Shown here piece after piece: positions 35,848 to 44,059 of a stretch of 64,000 bases of DNA. A program made the translations under genes and the position numbers. The stretch covers positions 1 to 64,000 of the forward strand of contig NZ_FWPT01000010.1 of the NCBI RefSeq assembly GCF_900174585.1. The letters are read 5' to 3'. Position 1 is the first letter of the stretch. Each line of letters begins with the position of its first letter. Below the pieces are notes generated by a model. The model was not told the DNA's origin, did not search any database, and worked only from the letters and a program-made list of their open reading frames with translations. Source of the DNA: Parendozoicomonas haliclonae (GTDB taxonomy: Bacteria > Pseudomonadota > Gammaproteobacteria > Pseudomonadales > Endozoicomonadaceae).

Positions 35848-38739
35848 ATGAAAAGGCTTTGTTTTACCGTTTTATCAATTTTGGCATCCGTCACTTTGAC
35901 AAGCTGTGCAAGGTTCAATGGCTCTTCTGATTCCGAGCCAACAGGTGCTATTCAAGAAAGCTCGGCACAAATTATCAAAAGCCCCAACGATGATCGTGAT
36001 TATCGGTATCTTGTACTTGAAAATGGTTTGAAGGTGCTTCTGATTTCTGATCCTGAAACCGATAAGGCCGCTGCCGCTATTGATGTCAATGTTGGAAACT
36101 GGCATGACCCGAAGGATAGAGCAGGGCTGGCACACTTTGTTGAGCATATGCTATTTATCCAAAGTGAAAAGTACCCCAAAATCGACGGTTATAAACACTT
36201 TGTGGAAGATCATGGTGGCGGTTCAAATGCTTATACATCGGACTTAAATACGAATTACCATTTCTCTGTTAATTCTGACAGCTTAAGGGAATCTCTTGAC
36301 CGGTTTGCCTATTCCATTGGGCAACCCATTCTTAGCGAAGAGTATGTTGAGCGTGAGCGAAACGCTATTGAATCAGAATATCGATTAAAATTTAAATCAG
36401 ACAGCCGAAGAGGTCGTGCCATTAGTGGTGCAACATCCAATCCTGATCATCCTTATTTAAAATTTGGTGTTGGGTCACTGGATACTCTAGATAATAAGGC
36501 AGGCAAGCTTCTGCAAGATGTCAAAAGCTTCTACGAAAATTATTATGTTGCCGGTAATATGAGTGCGGTTGTTTATGGAAAAGAATCTTTGCTTACTCTT
36601 GAAGCCTGGGCTCGAGAGTCTTTTTCAATCTTCCCTGAAGGGAATGTTCCTGAACTCAATCTTGATGAGCCTGTTTTTCTACCAGGGCAGCGTGGGGTGA
36701 GAATTAATTTCGAGCCGATAAAAGATAATCGTTATTTGACACTTAACTTTCCTCAGCCTCCAGCTCAACAGTTTTATGATGAAAGCCCGATGTATCTTTT
36801 AGGTTTTTATCTAGGGGATGAAGCCTCAGGGAGTCTCCATAGTTTATTGAAAGAAGAAGGTCTTATCGAATCACTAGAGGCTTACACCTCAGGTATTGGA
36901 AATTATCTCAGTGAGTTTTCTATTGGTATAGAGCTGACAGATGATGGATATAACCAAATAGATAAGATTGTTGCTCTGGTTTTCGATCACATTGATCTTG
37001 TACGACGAGAAGGGATCAAGCGAGAGCACTTTGATGAAGCTGCTGTAATGGCTGATCTTAGTTTTCGATTTGCTCAAAAAGGGAGTGCCTATTCTCTGGC
37101 TAAGGCACTCTCATATCGGCTTAATCACTATCCACCCCATAGGGTTGTAGATGTTGGCTATGGTTTTAAGCATTTCGATGAGGGGTTAATACGGGAGTAT
37201 CTTGAGAATTTGACGGTTGAAAACCTCCGAATGTATGTTGCTGCAAAGGATCAAAGTTTTGATCGTGTGGAGCCATTTTATGATGTTCGGTATAGCATTG
37301 AAGCACTTGATAATAAGTTGATGAAGCGCCTGGAGAACCCTCAGATTCAGCCCGAATTATCTTTACCTCAATCTAATCCCTATATTCCGGAGAGTGTTGA
37401 GTTATATTCCATGGAAAAGGAGGGGCAAACGGTTCCAGAGCTGCTTCTCGAAAAGCCTGGTTTAAGAGTCTGGCATCTGCAGGATGCTACTTTTCATGTG
37501 CCAACCAGTAATATCCACATGAAGTTTTCATCACCTCTGGCCAGTGACTCAGCTGCAAGTGTTATGAAGCGGCAGATTCTTTTTGGTATGGTCGCCCGTC
37601 AGATTAACAAATACTTTTATCCGGCTGGTTATGCTGGCTTGTGGGGAACGATATCAGGGACAAGTGAAGGTGTTTATCTAGGAATGTCCGGTTATAGTGA
37701 CAAGCAACCTGTGCTCCTGGAGATGCTCGTTTCGGGTTGGGAAACTGTAGAATTAACTGAGGTTGACTTTAGACGTCAAAAGAAGAAATTAAAAAAAGAT
37801 CTTGAAAACTATAGCCTCTCAAAGCCGATGACGCAGGTTTCCTATTCCTTTAGGGACACTTTGAACCCACGAATGTACAGTGATAAACAGGAATTGGCAG
37901 CCCTAAAAAATATTAAATTGGAAGATATTCGTCAATTTAAAAATCAGCTTTTGAGTGAAGCTCATTTGGAGGTGTTCGCACACGGTAATGTTACCCGGGA
38001 GCATACTCTTGCTATGGCTGATACAGCCAGCCGTCTGATTGATAGGCCTGGCAGCTCCGTTCGGACTTCTGTTTATGATTTAAGCAATGTGGATACTCTT
38101 CTTATTCCTTTGGAGGTAGACCATACGGATTCGGTTTCATTTCTCTATTTTCAGGGAAGTGAAAACAGCCGTACAGCTAATGCTCAGTTCAGTCTGTTGG
38201 CAGACTTGCTAGGGCCTGAGTTTTTTACAGAGTTAAGAACCAATCAGCAGTTGGGCTACTCCGTTTCGGCAAGGTCGTATCACGTTAATGATCGCCCTGG
38301 GTTGACGTTTATGGTTCAGTCTTCGGTTGCCGGTCCGGATGAATTGAATAGTAAAATTTATGAGTTTTTACATGATCAACTGGCTGTCATTCAGCAGGTG
38401 GAACAAGAGAAGCTGGATACATTAAAGGAATCATTGCTTCATCGGCTTGCAGCCAAGGATAGAAATCTTGGTGAACGCTCTAATCGTTACTGGAGAGCTA
38501 TTCTTGATGAGGATTATGACTTTCAGGAAACCAAGCTTTTAGCTGAAGCCGTTAACTCGGTAACCAAGGAACAGTTAATTCATTTATTTAAGAAATCTGT
38601 GCTTGCGGATGGCGCTCTCTCGCTGGAAGTTCACAGTGTAGGAACCAATGATCAGACCGGTTATTCAAATATAAAGAAAGCAGACAAAGTTTTGTGCCTT
38701 GAATCCTGCCTGGATGATCAAAAAGTTCCTCTGATTTGA
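35848..38739 (+). CDS. M16 (insulinase/pitrilysin) family zinc protease lipoprotein, 963 aa
   Basis: It is an envelope peptidase that probably degrades small peptides. A short lipoprotein signal ends in LTSC (Cys20). The inverted zinc motif HFVEH is at 96-100 (AGLAHFVEHMLF), with the distal glutamate in ERNAIESEYR. Length and layout (two M16 halves, C-terminal QLGYSVSARSY) match pitrilysin-type enzymes. The ATG at 35848 gives the best signal peptide; ATGs at 35803 and 35824 are in frame. The gene is visibly more AT-rich than its neighbours and uses many TTT/AAA/GAT-type codons, suggesting a different origin. Confidence 0.9.
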   Translation: MKRLCFTVLSILASVTLTSCARFNGSSDSEPTGAIQESSAQIIKSPNDDRDYRYLVLENGLKVLLISDPETDKAAAAIDVNVGNWHDPKDRAGLAHFVEHMLFIQSEKYPKIDGYKHFVEDHGGGSNAYTSDLNTNYHFSVNSDSLRESLDRFAYSIGQPILSEEYVERERNAIESEYRLKFKSDSRRGRAISGATSNPDHPYLKFGVGSLDTLDNKAGKLLQDVKSFYENYYVAGNMSAVVYGKESLLTLEAWARESFSIFPEGNVPELNLDEPVFLPGQRGVRINFEPIKDNRYLTLNFPQPPAQQFYDESPMYLLGFYLGDEASGSLHSLLKEEGLIESLEAYTSGIGNYLSEFSIGIELTDDGYNQIDKIVALVFDHIDLVRREGIKREHFDEAAVMADLSFRFAQKGSAYSLAKALSYRLNHYPPHRVVDVGYGFKHFDEGLIREYLENLTVENLRMYVAAKDQSFDRVEPFYDVRYSIEALDNKLMKRLENPQIQPELSLPQSNPYIPESVELYSMEKEGQTVPELLLEKPGLRVWHLQDATFHVPTSNIHMKFSSPLASDSAASVMKRQILFGMVARQINKYFYPAGYAGLWGTISGTSEGVYLGMSGYSDKQPVLLEMLVSGWETVELTEVDFRRQKKKLKKDLENYSLSKPMTQVSYSFRDTLNPRMYSDKQELAALKNIKLEDIRQFKNQLLSEAHLEVFAHGNVTREHTLAMADTASRLIDRPGSSVRTSVYDLSNVDTLLIPLEVDHTDSVSFLYFQGSENSRTANAQFSLLADLLGPEFFTELRTNQQLGYSVSARSYHVNDRPGLTFMVQSSVAGPDELNSKIYEFLHDQLAVIQQVEQEKLDTLKESLLHRLAAKDRNLGERSNRYWRAILDEDYDFQETKLLAEAVNSVTKEQLIHLFKKSVLADGALSLEVHSVGTNDQTGYSNIKKADKVLCLESCLDDQKVPLI

Positions 38740-38746
38740 TCTTGAT

Positions 38747-38783
38747 GAAGAAGACGATAGGCGGTTTTACTATCGTCTTCTTC
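38747..38783. terminator. 14-bp perfect hairpin between convergent M16 and DUF2860 genes
   Basis: Gaagaagacgatag (38747-38760) pairs exactly with ctatcgtcttcttc (38770-38783) over a 9-nt loop. It sits just after the M16 stop and 20 bp before the end of the opposite gene, so it likely ends both transcripts. Confidence 0.7.
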
Positions 38784-38802
38784 TATTGTCGCTGTAATCT
38801 TT

Positions 38803-39825
38803 TCAGAACCGATAAACCATCCCGGCCGACAACGCTCCCACATCGGCATCATAAAATTTGATGTTTGAATGGGAACGGATGGCTGCAAGGCTCAGCATGG
38901 CATGCCAGTCTTTCCATTCAAAAGGTTCACTGTAGAACAGTGAAAACGACGCTCCATAGATATTATCTTTTTGTGTTTTGCCGCTGAATGCTGGAATTGG
39001 ATTGGCTTTGTCGTGTTTGTTTCTGCCGGCTATCAGGTTAGTAACTGTTTGCCACTGAGTGTCTTGCCAGATATAGCTCAGCTGAAAAATATACTCATCC
39101 GAGGCCATGGCTTTGCCATCAAGGTCGTATTTGGTCGCCTGAAAGGATGGAATCAGTATTTGTTTCTCATCCAGTGACCAGCGGTACAGAACCTCTGCTG
39201 AGCGCGAATCACCTTTTCTTTCCAGCAAGTGCTGTTGTGCAGGTGTGAGCCCAAGGCTCTCACCACTGTACTCCTTATCAATCTTGATTTTACGTGCAGA
39301 CAGTTTGACCTGAGCATGGCTGCCCATGATCTCGTTCCAGCCAATGACACCACCGGTGCTCTTCCGATCGGTCTCCTTACGTTTGGTATTGGTTTGATAA
39401 GGATCCTTCCAGACTTTGGTTGGGAAGGCAGTAAAGAGCAGGCCGGCGGAGAACTCACCGAGATTATTACACTGTTGACGTACACCCAGCTCAGTTGCGT
39501 AGTCATAACGTATCCAGTCTTCGAGGGTATTGCCGAGGTACACCTGCGTTTTACTTTCAGCCCACGTATAAACCAGCTCACCGTTCACAAAGGCTGAGGC
39601 TTTGGATTCTGATTTGGGTGCCTTAGTCAGGCTCTGGATACGGTCTTTGGAAATTTTATCGGTCGCGTTTCCGGCAACCATATTGCTTTTTAAAGAGATG
39701 CCATTCAATCCAACGCTGATAAAGCCAGAGAAACCTGTTTCATCAGGCATGGATCCTATGGCCGATGTGCAGACGCCAAGATTGAGAGAGACTGCGCTGA
39801 CAATACCGAATGTGAGTTTATCCAT
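38803..39825 (-). CDS. DUF2860-type outer-membrane protein, 340 aa
   Basis: The start (MPDETGFSGFISVGLNGISLKSN after the signal peptide, shown here only in part as ETGFSGFISVGLNG) and the pattern of alternating strands ending in AGMVYRF fit the DUF2860 family of predicted outer-membrane beta barrels. A signal peptide lies at 1-24. ATG 39825 has AGGGTG 8 nt upstream; an upstream extension of 42 residues has no support. Role unknown. Confidence 0.8.
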   Translation of the reverse strand: MDKLTFGIVSAVSLNLGVCTSAIGSMPDETGFSGFISVGLNGISLKSNMVAGNATDKISKDRIQSLTKAPKSESKASAFVNGELVYTWAESKTQVYLGNTLEDWIRYDYATELGVRQQCNNLGEFSAGLLFTAFPTKVWKDPYQTNTKRKETDRKSTGGVIGWNEIMGSHAQVKLSARKIKIDKEYSGESLGLTPAQQHLLERKGDSRSAEVLYRWSLDEKQILIPSFQATKYDLDGKAMASDEYIFQLSYIWQDTQWQTVTNLIAGRNKHDKANPIPAFSGKTQKDNIYGASFSLFYSEPFEWKDWHAMLSLAAIRSHSNIKFYDADVGALSAGMVYRF

Positions 39826-39983
39826 CGAAGCGTCACCCTGTGCGAAGAAGCTTGCAAAACTTCTCAAGCATAGATGACGCTTTCTGATTGTGTGGCGTTC
39901 ACAGAAATGCCGAAAACGACGATGGATGTTTGGATGGGAGGCCCTCGTCAATAGGTGAGAGGGCTAGAGTCTGGATGAACGAT

Positions 39984-40889
39984 CTAGTCTTTAGTGCTGC
40001 GTTCTTCCAGACGCTTGTAAACTGCACCCAGAATATCCCACTTGTGTTTAACCCACTCCGGAGCCAGCAGATACTGGTGCTCACCTGAACCGGTAAGGCG
40101 ATGAAATAGCAGGTCTTTGGGAGCGGTAAGAATAATTTCTGTCAGGGTTTCAACGTAATCGTCCATGGAGAGCTCAGGAATATCTCCCTGCTTCCACTCC
40201 CGCGCCATCTGCGTACCTTTCACAATATGCAGCGGATGTACCTTAATAGCTCTGACACCCAGATCGAGAATCTTCTTGTAGGTGACCAGTGTGTCTTTGG
40301 CTGTTTCACCAGGCAGGCCCATGATGATATGGGTGCAGATATTCAGATCGTATTTATGCGCCCGAATAATGGCATCTTCATAGTCGGCAAAGGTATGACC
40401 GCGGTTGATGCGCTCGAGTGTGGCATCAAAGCTTGATTGCAGACCCAGCTCCAGCCATATCTCTTTTCCCTGAGCCTGATAAGAGGCCAGAAGTTCCAGA
40501 ACCGGGTCAGGAACACAGTCAGGGCGGGTGCCTACGCACAAACCAATCACATCCGGCTCGGCCAGAGCCTGATCGTAGAGAGCTTTGAGCTGCTGCAGAT
40601 CGCCATAGGTATTGGAGTAGGACTGAAAGTACGCCAGATACTTGCGAGCCTTTCTGACCTTGGCAACTTTCTCCCGGGCAGCGGCAAGCTGCTCGGTGAC
40701 CGAGAGCGCACTGTTGGTGCTGTTAGGGCTAAAGGAGCGGTTATTGCAAAAGGTGCAGCCACCAATGCCTTTGGCGCCATCGCGGTTTGGACAGGTGAAG
40801 GCCGCATTCACAGAGAGCTTGTGGATGCGTTCGCCATACTTGCTTTGCAGATAGCGGCCAAAAGTATTTACGTAGCGGGTCAGATCCAT
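39984..40889 (-). CDS. Radical SAM protein of the YhcC/TIGR01212 type, 301 aa
   Basis: It is an iron-sulfur radical enzyme. The cluster cysteines are in NAAFTCPNRDGAKGIGGCTF with CNN next (C-x14-C-x2-C class), and the SAM-binding parts follow (YLAYFQSYSNTYG, IGLCVGTRPDCVPD, LELGLQSS). Length and motifs match E. coli YhcC, whose substrate is not established. ATG 40889 is chosen; a GTG three codons upstream is possible. Confidence 0.92.
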   Translation of the reverse strand: MDLTRYVNTFGRYLQSKYGERIHKLSVNAAFTCPNRDGAKGIGGCTFCNNRSFSPNSTNSALSVTEQLAAAREKVAKVRKARKYLAYFQSYSNTYGDLQQLKALYDQALAEPDVIGLCVGTRPDCVPDPVLELLASYQAQGKEIWLELGLQSSFDATLERINRGHTFADYEDAIIRAHKYDLNICTHIIMGLPGETAKDTLVTYKKILDLGVRAIKVHPLHIVKGTQMAREWKQGDIPELSMDDYVETLTEIILTAPKDLLFHRLTGSGEHQYLLAPEWVKHKWDILGAVYKRLEERSTKD

Positions 40890-41010
40890 GGCTGTCACAC
40901 TGAATTAGCAGAGGCGGCACGGTACTTGGAAATGGCGGCTGAGCCTATGCGGGATAATGCCGATAGCGATTGGCGGTTTTGGCGGTGACAGGAAGGTTTT
41001 TACGGTAGGA

Positions 41011-41034
41011 AAAGCCCCTCCGGAGAGAGGCTTT
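41011..41034 (-). terminator. Terminator after the 103-aa gene
   Basis: On the minus strand aaagcctctc pairs with gaggggcttt (one mismatch) around a 4-nt loop and ends in TTTTCC. It lies 10 bp after the stop of the minus-strand gene at 41044. Confidence 0.65.
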
Positions 41035-41043
41035 GAGAAGGAA

Positions 41044-41355
41044 TCAGGACTGCTTGCGGATTTTCTCCAGCATATCCTTAACGACCTTTTTTGCATCCCG
41101 CTCATAGGCAGCCCGGGATTTTGCGGGCTTCAGATTGCCTTTCTGATCGATAATCTTGCGGGCCAGCTTGCGGGCAACAATGGCAACCACTTCATCCATA
41201 AAGGTGTCATCGAAGATGTTCTTATCGACGAACTGCAGCTGAATCAGCATCTTTTCCCGGGGCTTGCCCTGCTCATTGAAATGAATGGCAAAGTCGCCGC
41301 TGTCTGACGTGCTCTGGGAGATCGTCAATGTAAAGTGCTCGCCGCTCATGGCCAT
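41044..41355 (-). CDS. Conserved-looking small cytoplasmic protein, about 103 aa
   Basis: I do not recognise the family. The protein is amphipathic, with a beta-rich first half (FTLTISQSTSDSGDFAIHFN) and a lysine-rich helical second half (SRAAYERDAKKVVKDMLEKI). There is no signal peptide. ATG 41355 or 41349 follows AGAGG; a further upstream frame to 41403 has no ribosome site. It has its own terminator and follows the OppA-like gene in the same direction by 65 bp. Confidence 0.65.
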   Translation of the reverse strand: MAMSGEHFTLTISQSTSDSGDFAIHFNEQGKPREKMLIQLQFVDKNIFDDTFMDEVVAIVARKLARKIIDQKGNLKPAKSRAAYERDAKKVVKDMLEKIRKQS

Positions 41356-41419
41356 TCGCCTCTGTAATCTCATAAACCCTATGTCGGCATGGCGGCAGGG
41401 CACTTTACGGGCTATCTCA

Positions 41420-42997
41420 TCACTTTTTCAGGGAGAGGTAGCGGGTCATAACCAGATCGCGGGGATTATCGTACCAGCCCTTAACTTTCGGGTTCACGAG
41501 GGAAGGAGAGACATAATAATAAAGCGGCACGACGGGTGCGCTTTCAGCCAGGATTTTCTCCAGCTCAATGAATAGCGTCTGACGATTGGCCTCCGGCTTA
41601 TTCAGCTGGCTGAGTAGCTTGTCATAAGCCTTATCCTGATAGCCAGGCTTGTTACTGCCACTGTCGCTTTCAAAAATGGAGAGCATGCTGACCGGGTCAT
41701 TGAAATCGGCGACCCAAGAGGCTCTGGCGACTTCAAAATCCTGTGCCCGGAACTTGGCAAGTACCGACTTCCACTCCATATTTTCCAGCGTGACTTTAAC
41801 TCCCAGATTTTGTTTCCACATGCTGGCTGCGGCAATGGCGATCTTTTTACGGGCTTCGCTGGTGTTGTAGAGCAGGGTGAACTGCAGTGGATTGTCCTTT
41901 GAATATCCAGCTTCTTTATAGAGCCTGCGAGCTTCCGCAAGGCGTTCATCCCTCGCCTGTTGCAGCTCGGTGGTCATCTTCGGCATGCCACTCATATAGG
42001 GAGGCGTAAAGGTATAAGCTGGCATCTGACCTTCACCCAGCACCTTATCGGTTATAAGTTCCCGATCCATAGCCAGAGAAAGAGCCTTGCGCAGTTTTGG
42101 GTTATCAAAAGGCGCCTTGCGGGTATTAAATGCAAAATACTCGATACCCAGCATATGGGTTTTGTGCAACTCATCAGCGAGTTCCTTGCTGAGTTTTGGA
42201 TACATCTCGGCAGGAATGTCGAGTGTCATATCCAGTTCACCCGCCCGGTAGCGATTGAAAGCCGCATTGGCTGATGGGAGCGTGAGGTAGCTGACGCTGT
42301 TGATGGCCAGCTTGTCGTGATCCGGATGTTTCGCATTCGCAGCCAGATCCATCTTCTCGTTGACGATCCATTCACTGAGAGAATAAGGACCATTGGTTAC
42401 CAGATTTTCTGGCAGGGTCCAGTTCTGGCCATGCTTTTCCAGTACACCGGGAGGAGTAGGGTAGAGAACCGGCATTACCAGCATCTCCAGCAGCCATGGC
42501 GTGGATTGTTCGAGCTGTACTTGCAGAGTATCGGGAGTAATCGCTTTGACGCCCAGGGAGTCTGGTTTGGCCTCGCCTTTGGTGATTGCTTTAGCGTTTT
42601 GCACTGACATCATATCCAGATACCAGGCATAGGGAGAACCAGTATTGGGATCTACGGCCCTTTGCCAGGCGCGAACAAAGTCATCTGCGGTGACGGGCTG
42701 ACCATTGGACCACTGGCTGCTGCGGAGTTTGAAAGTCCAGGTTTTGCCATCTTCTGAGGTTGTCCAGCTGGTGGACTGCCCGGGAACAATCTTTCCTTCC
42801 GGGTTGCGATGAACCAGACCATCAAACAGGTCGTTCACTACCCGCATGCCGGGCAGGGTATGTACAAGCTGGGGATCGAGGGACTCAGGCTCTGAAGTGT
42901 TAGCCCGGTTGATATGCTGGTCGCTTGATGGCTGCGCCCAGCTAAAGAGTGCTGTTGCCGATAGCAACAGGAGTGTCAGAAATCTGGCAGGGGTCAT
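41420..42997 (-). CDS. Oligopeptide-binding protein (OppA-like, SBP family 5), 525 aa
   Basis: It is the periplasmic receptor of a peptide ABC importer. A signal peptide (FLTLLLLSATALFSWAQ) is followed by NTSEPESLDPQLVHTLPG, GLVHRNPEGKIVPGQ and TWTFKLRSSQWSNGQPVTA, all typical of OppA/MppA. No opp permease genes are adjacent. ATG 42997 has GGAG 6 nt upstream; an ATG at 43054 is in frame but would lengthen the leader. Confidence 0.92.
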   Translation of the reverse strand: MTPARFLTLLLLSATALFSWAQPSSDQHINRANTSEPESLDPQLVHTLPGMRVVNDLFDGLVHRNPEGKIVPGQSTSWTTSEDGKTWTFKLRSSQWSNGQPVTADDFVRAWQRAVDPNTGSPYAWYLDMMSVQNAKAITKGEAKPDSLGVKAITPDTLQVQLEQSTPWLLEMLVMPVLYPTPPGVLEKHGQNWTLPENLVTNGPYSLSEWIVNEKMDLAANAKHPDHDKLAINSVSYLTLPSANAAFNRYRAGELDMTLDIPAEMYPKLSKELADELHKTHMLGIEYFAFNTRKAPFDNPKLRKALSLAMDRELITDKVLGEGQMPAYTFTPPYMSGMPKMTTELQQARDERLAEARRLYKEAGYSKDNPLQFTLLYNTSEARKKIAIAAASMWKQNLGVKVTLENMEWKSVLAKFRAQDFEVARASWVADFNDPVSMLSIFESDSGSNKPGYQDKAYDKLLSQLNKPEANRQTLFIELEKILAESAPVVPLYYYVSPSLVNPKVKGWYDNPRDLVMTRYLSLKK

Positions 42998-43136
42998 GGC
43001 GGCTCCATTCCTTAAGCTAGCCTTTAAGATACTGGTGAATCCAGAGATAGCCAATCATGGCGTATGAGGAGGCTCGGCTGCAAACCGGCAGCGGGTCTTT
43101 AATTTCTGAGAATCATTTCTGAGAAAGGAGTCTCTT

Positions 43137-43409
43137 ATGAGTGTGGGAAGTTCAGGAGTTCAGTCTACGCCAACCGGTGCACCGCAGGGAATCCCCGGTA
43201 ATCAGAATCCTGCCGCCAAAGGTAAGGTTGATAATGCTGACGCCGATGCTTTTGATAATGCGCTGGGCGCGGATCAAAAGGTGAAAGAAGAGAAGAAGCT
43301 GACACCAGAAGAAGAGTTAAAAAAGGCGATGGCAGAGCATTCCGTAAAACAATTTATGGAACGCTCCAAAGAACACACAGAAGAGACTAAAAAGAACTTT
43401 GAGGGCTGA
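43137..43409 (+). CDS. Small hydrophilic protein of unknown function, 90 aa
   Basis: No family is recognised. It begins with a Ser/Gly/Pro/Gln-rich stretch, then KVDNADADAFDNALGADQ and a highly charged E/K helix (PEEELKKAMAEH ... ERSKEHTEETKK). The AGGAG Shine-Dalgarno 7 nt before ATG 43137 is strong. The disordered start and the ADADAFDNAL motif resemble small proteins of type III secretion gene sets, but no such genes are here. The stop is 15 bp from the convergent thioesterase gene. Confidence 0.7.
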   Translation: MSVGSSGVQSTPTGAPQGIPGNQNPAAKGKVDNADADAFDNALGADQKVKEEKKLTPEEELKKAMAEHSVKQFMERSKEHTEETKKNFEG

Positions 43410-43423
43410 TTTTTCAGCCTTAT

Positions 43424-43807
43424 TCAATACTCTCTATCGACAGGGATAGACTGTCCCTGTTCATCAATCGCGACGTAAGTGAAGATCCCTTCCGTCACCT
43501 TCCGGCGCTGAGCTCCATGATGAACGCCCTTGCTCCAGACCTCAATGCGCACTCGCATGGAGGTTCGGCCTACCTTGATAATTTCTGTATGACAGCAGAC
43601 CACTTCTCCCACAGCCACCGGGTGGTGGAAACACATGGACTCAATCGCTACGGTTGCGACGCGCGCATGGCAACGATCTTTAGCAGCCAGCCCGCCGGCA
43701 ATATCCATCTGTGACAGCAGCCAGCCGCCAAAAATATCACCATTGGGGTTGGTATCCGCTGGCATGGCCAGAGTTCGGAGGGAGAGTTCTCCGCGGGGAT
43801 GAGGCAT
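43424..43807 (-). CDS. yciA: Acyl-CoA thioesterase, YciA type, 127 aa
   Basis: It is a hot-dog-fold hydrolase of acyl-CoA. The family motif TNPNGDIFGGWLLSQMDIAG contains the catalytic aspartate region, followed by VAIESMCFHHPVAVGEVVCC. ATG 43807 gives the normal family length; the open frame continues to an ATG at 43912 but the added 35 residues look unrelated. Confidence 0.9.
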   Translation of the reverse strand: MPHPRGELSLRTLAMPADTNPNGDIFGGWLLSQMDIAGGLAAKDRCHARVATVAIESMCFHHPVAVGEVVCCHTEIIKVGRTSMRVRIEVWSKGVHHGAQRRKVTEGIFTYVAIDEQGQSIPVDREY

Positions 43808-44059
43808 CAGGTCGTTACTCCGGAAGGGGAATTCATGGCGAGTAGGCAAGATTAGTCCAGAGCGGCGTGCTCTCTCAATGCGGTTTTCTACAGATAGACC
43901 GCAGTTATACATATCTCTATAGCTGTGAGCCCTGCTTATCGCTCAAAGTTATAGGAATCTACAACCCCGCTCGGCCTGGCTCTCATATACTTTAATGGTT
44001 CCTTTATGCACTTTTCACGCAGGTCGTGGCTGTGCCAGAGCCTATGGGATGAGGTGTAC

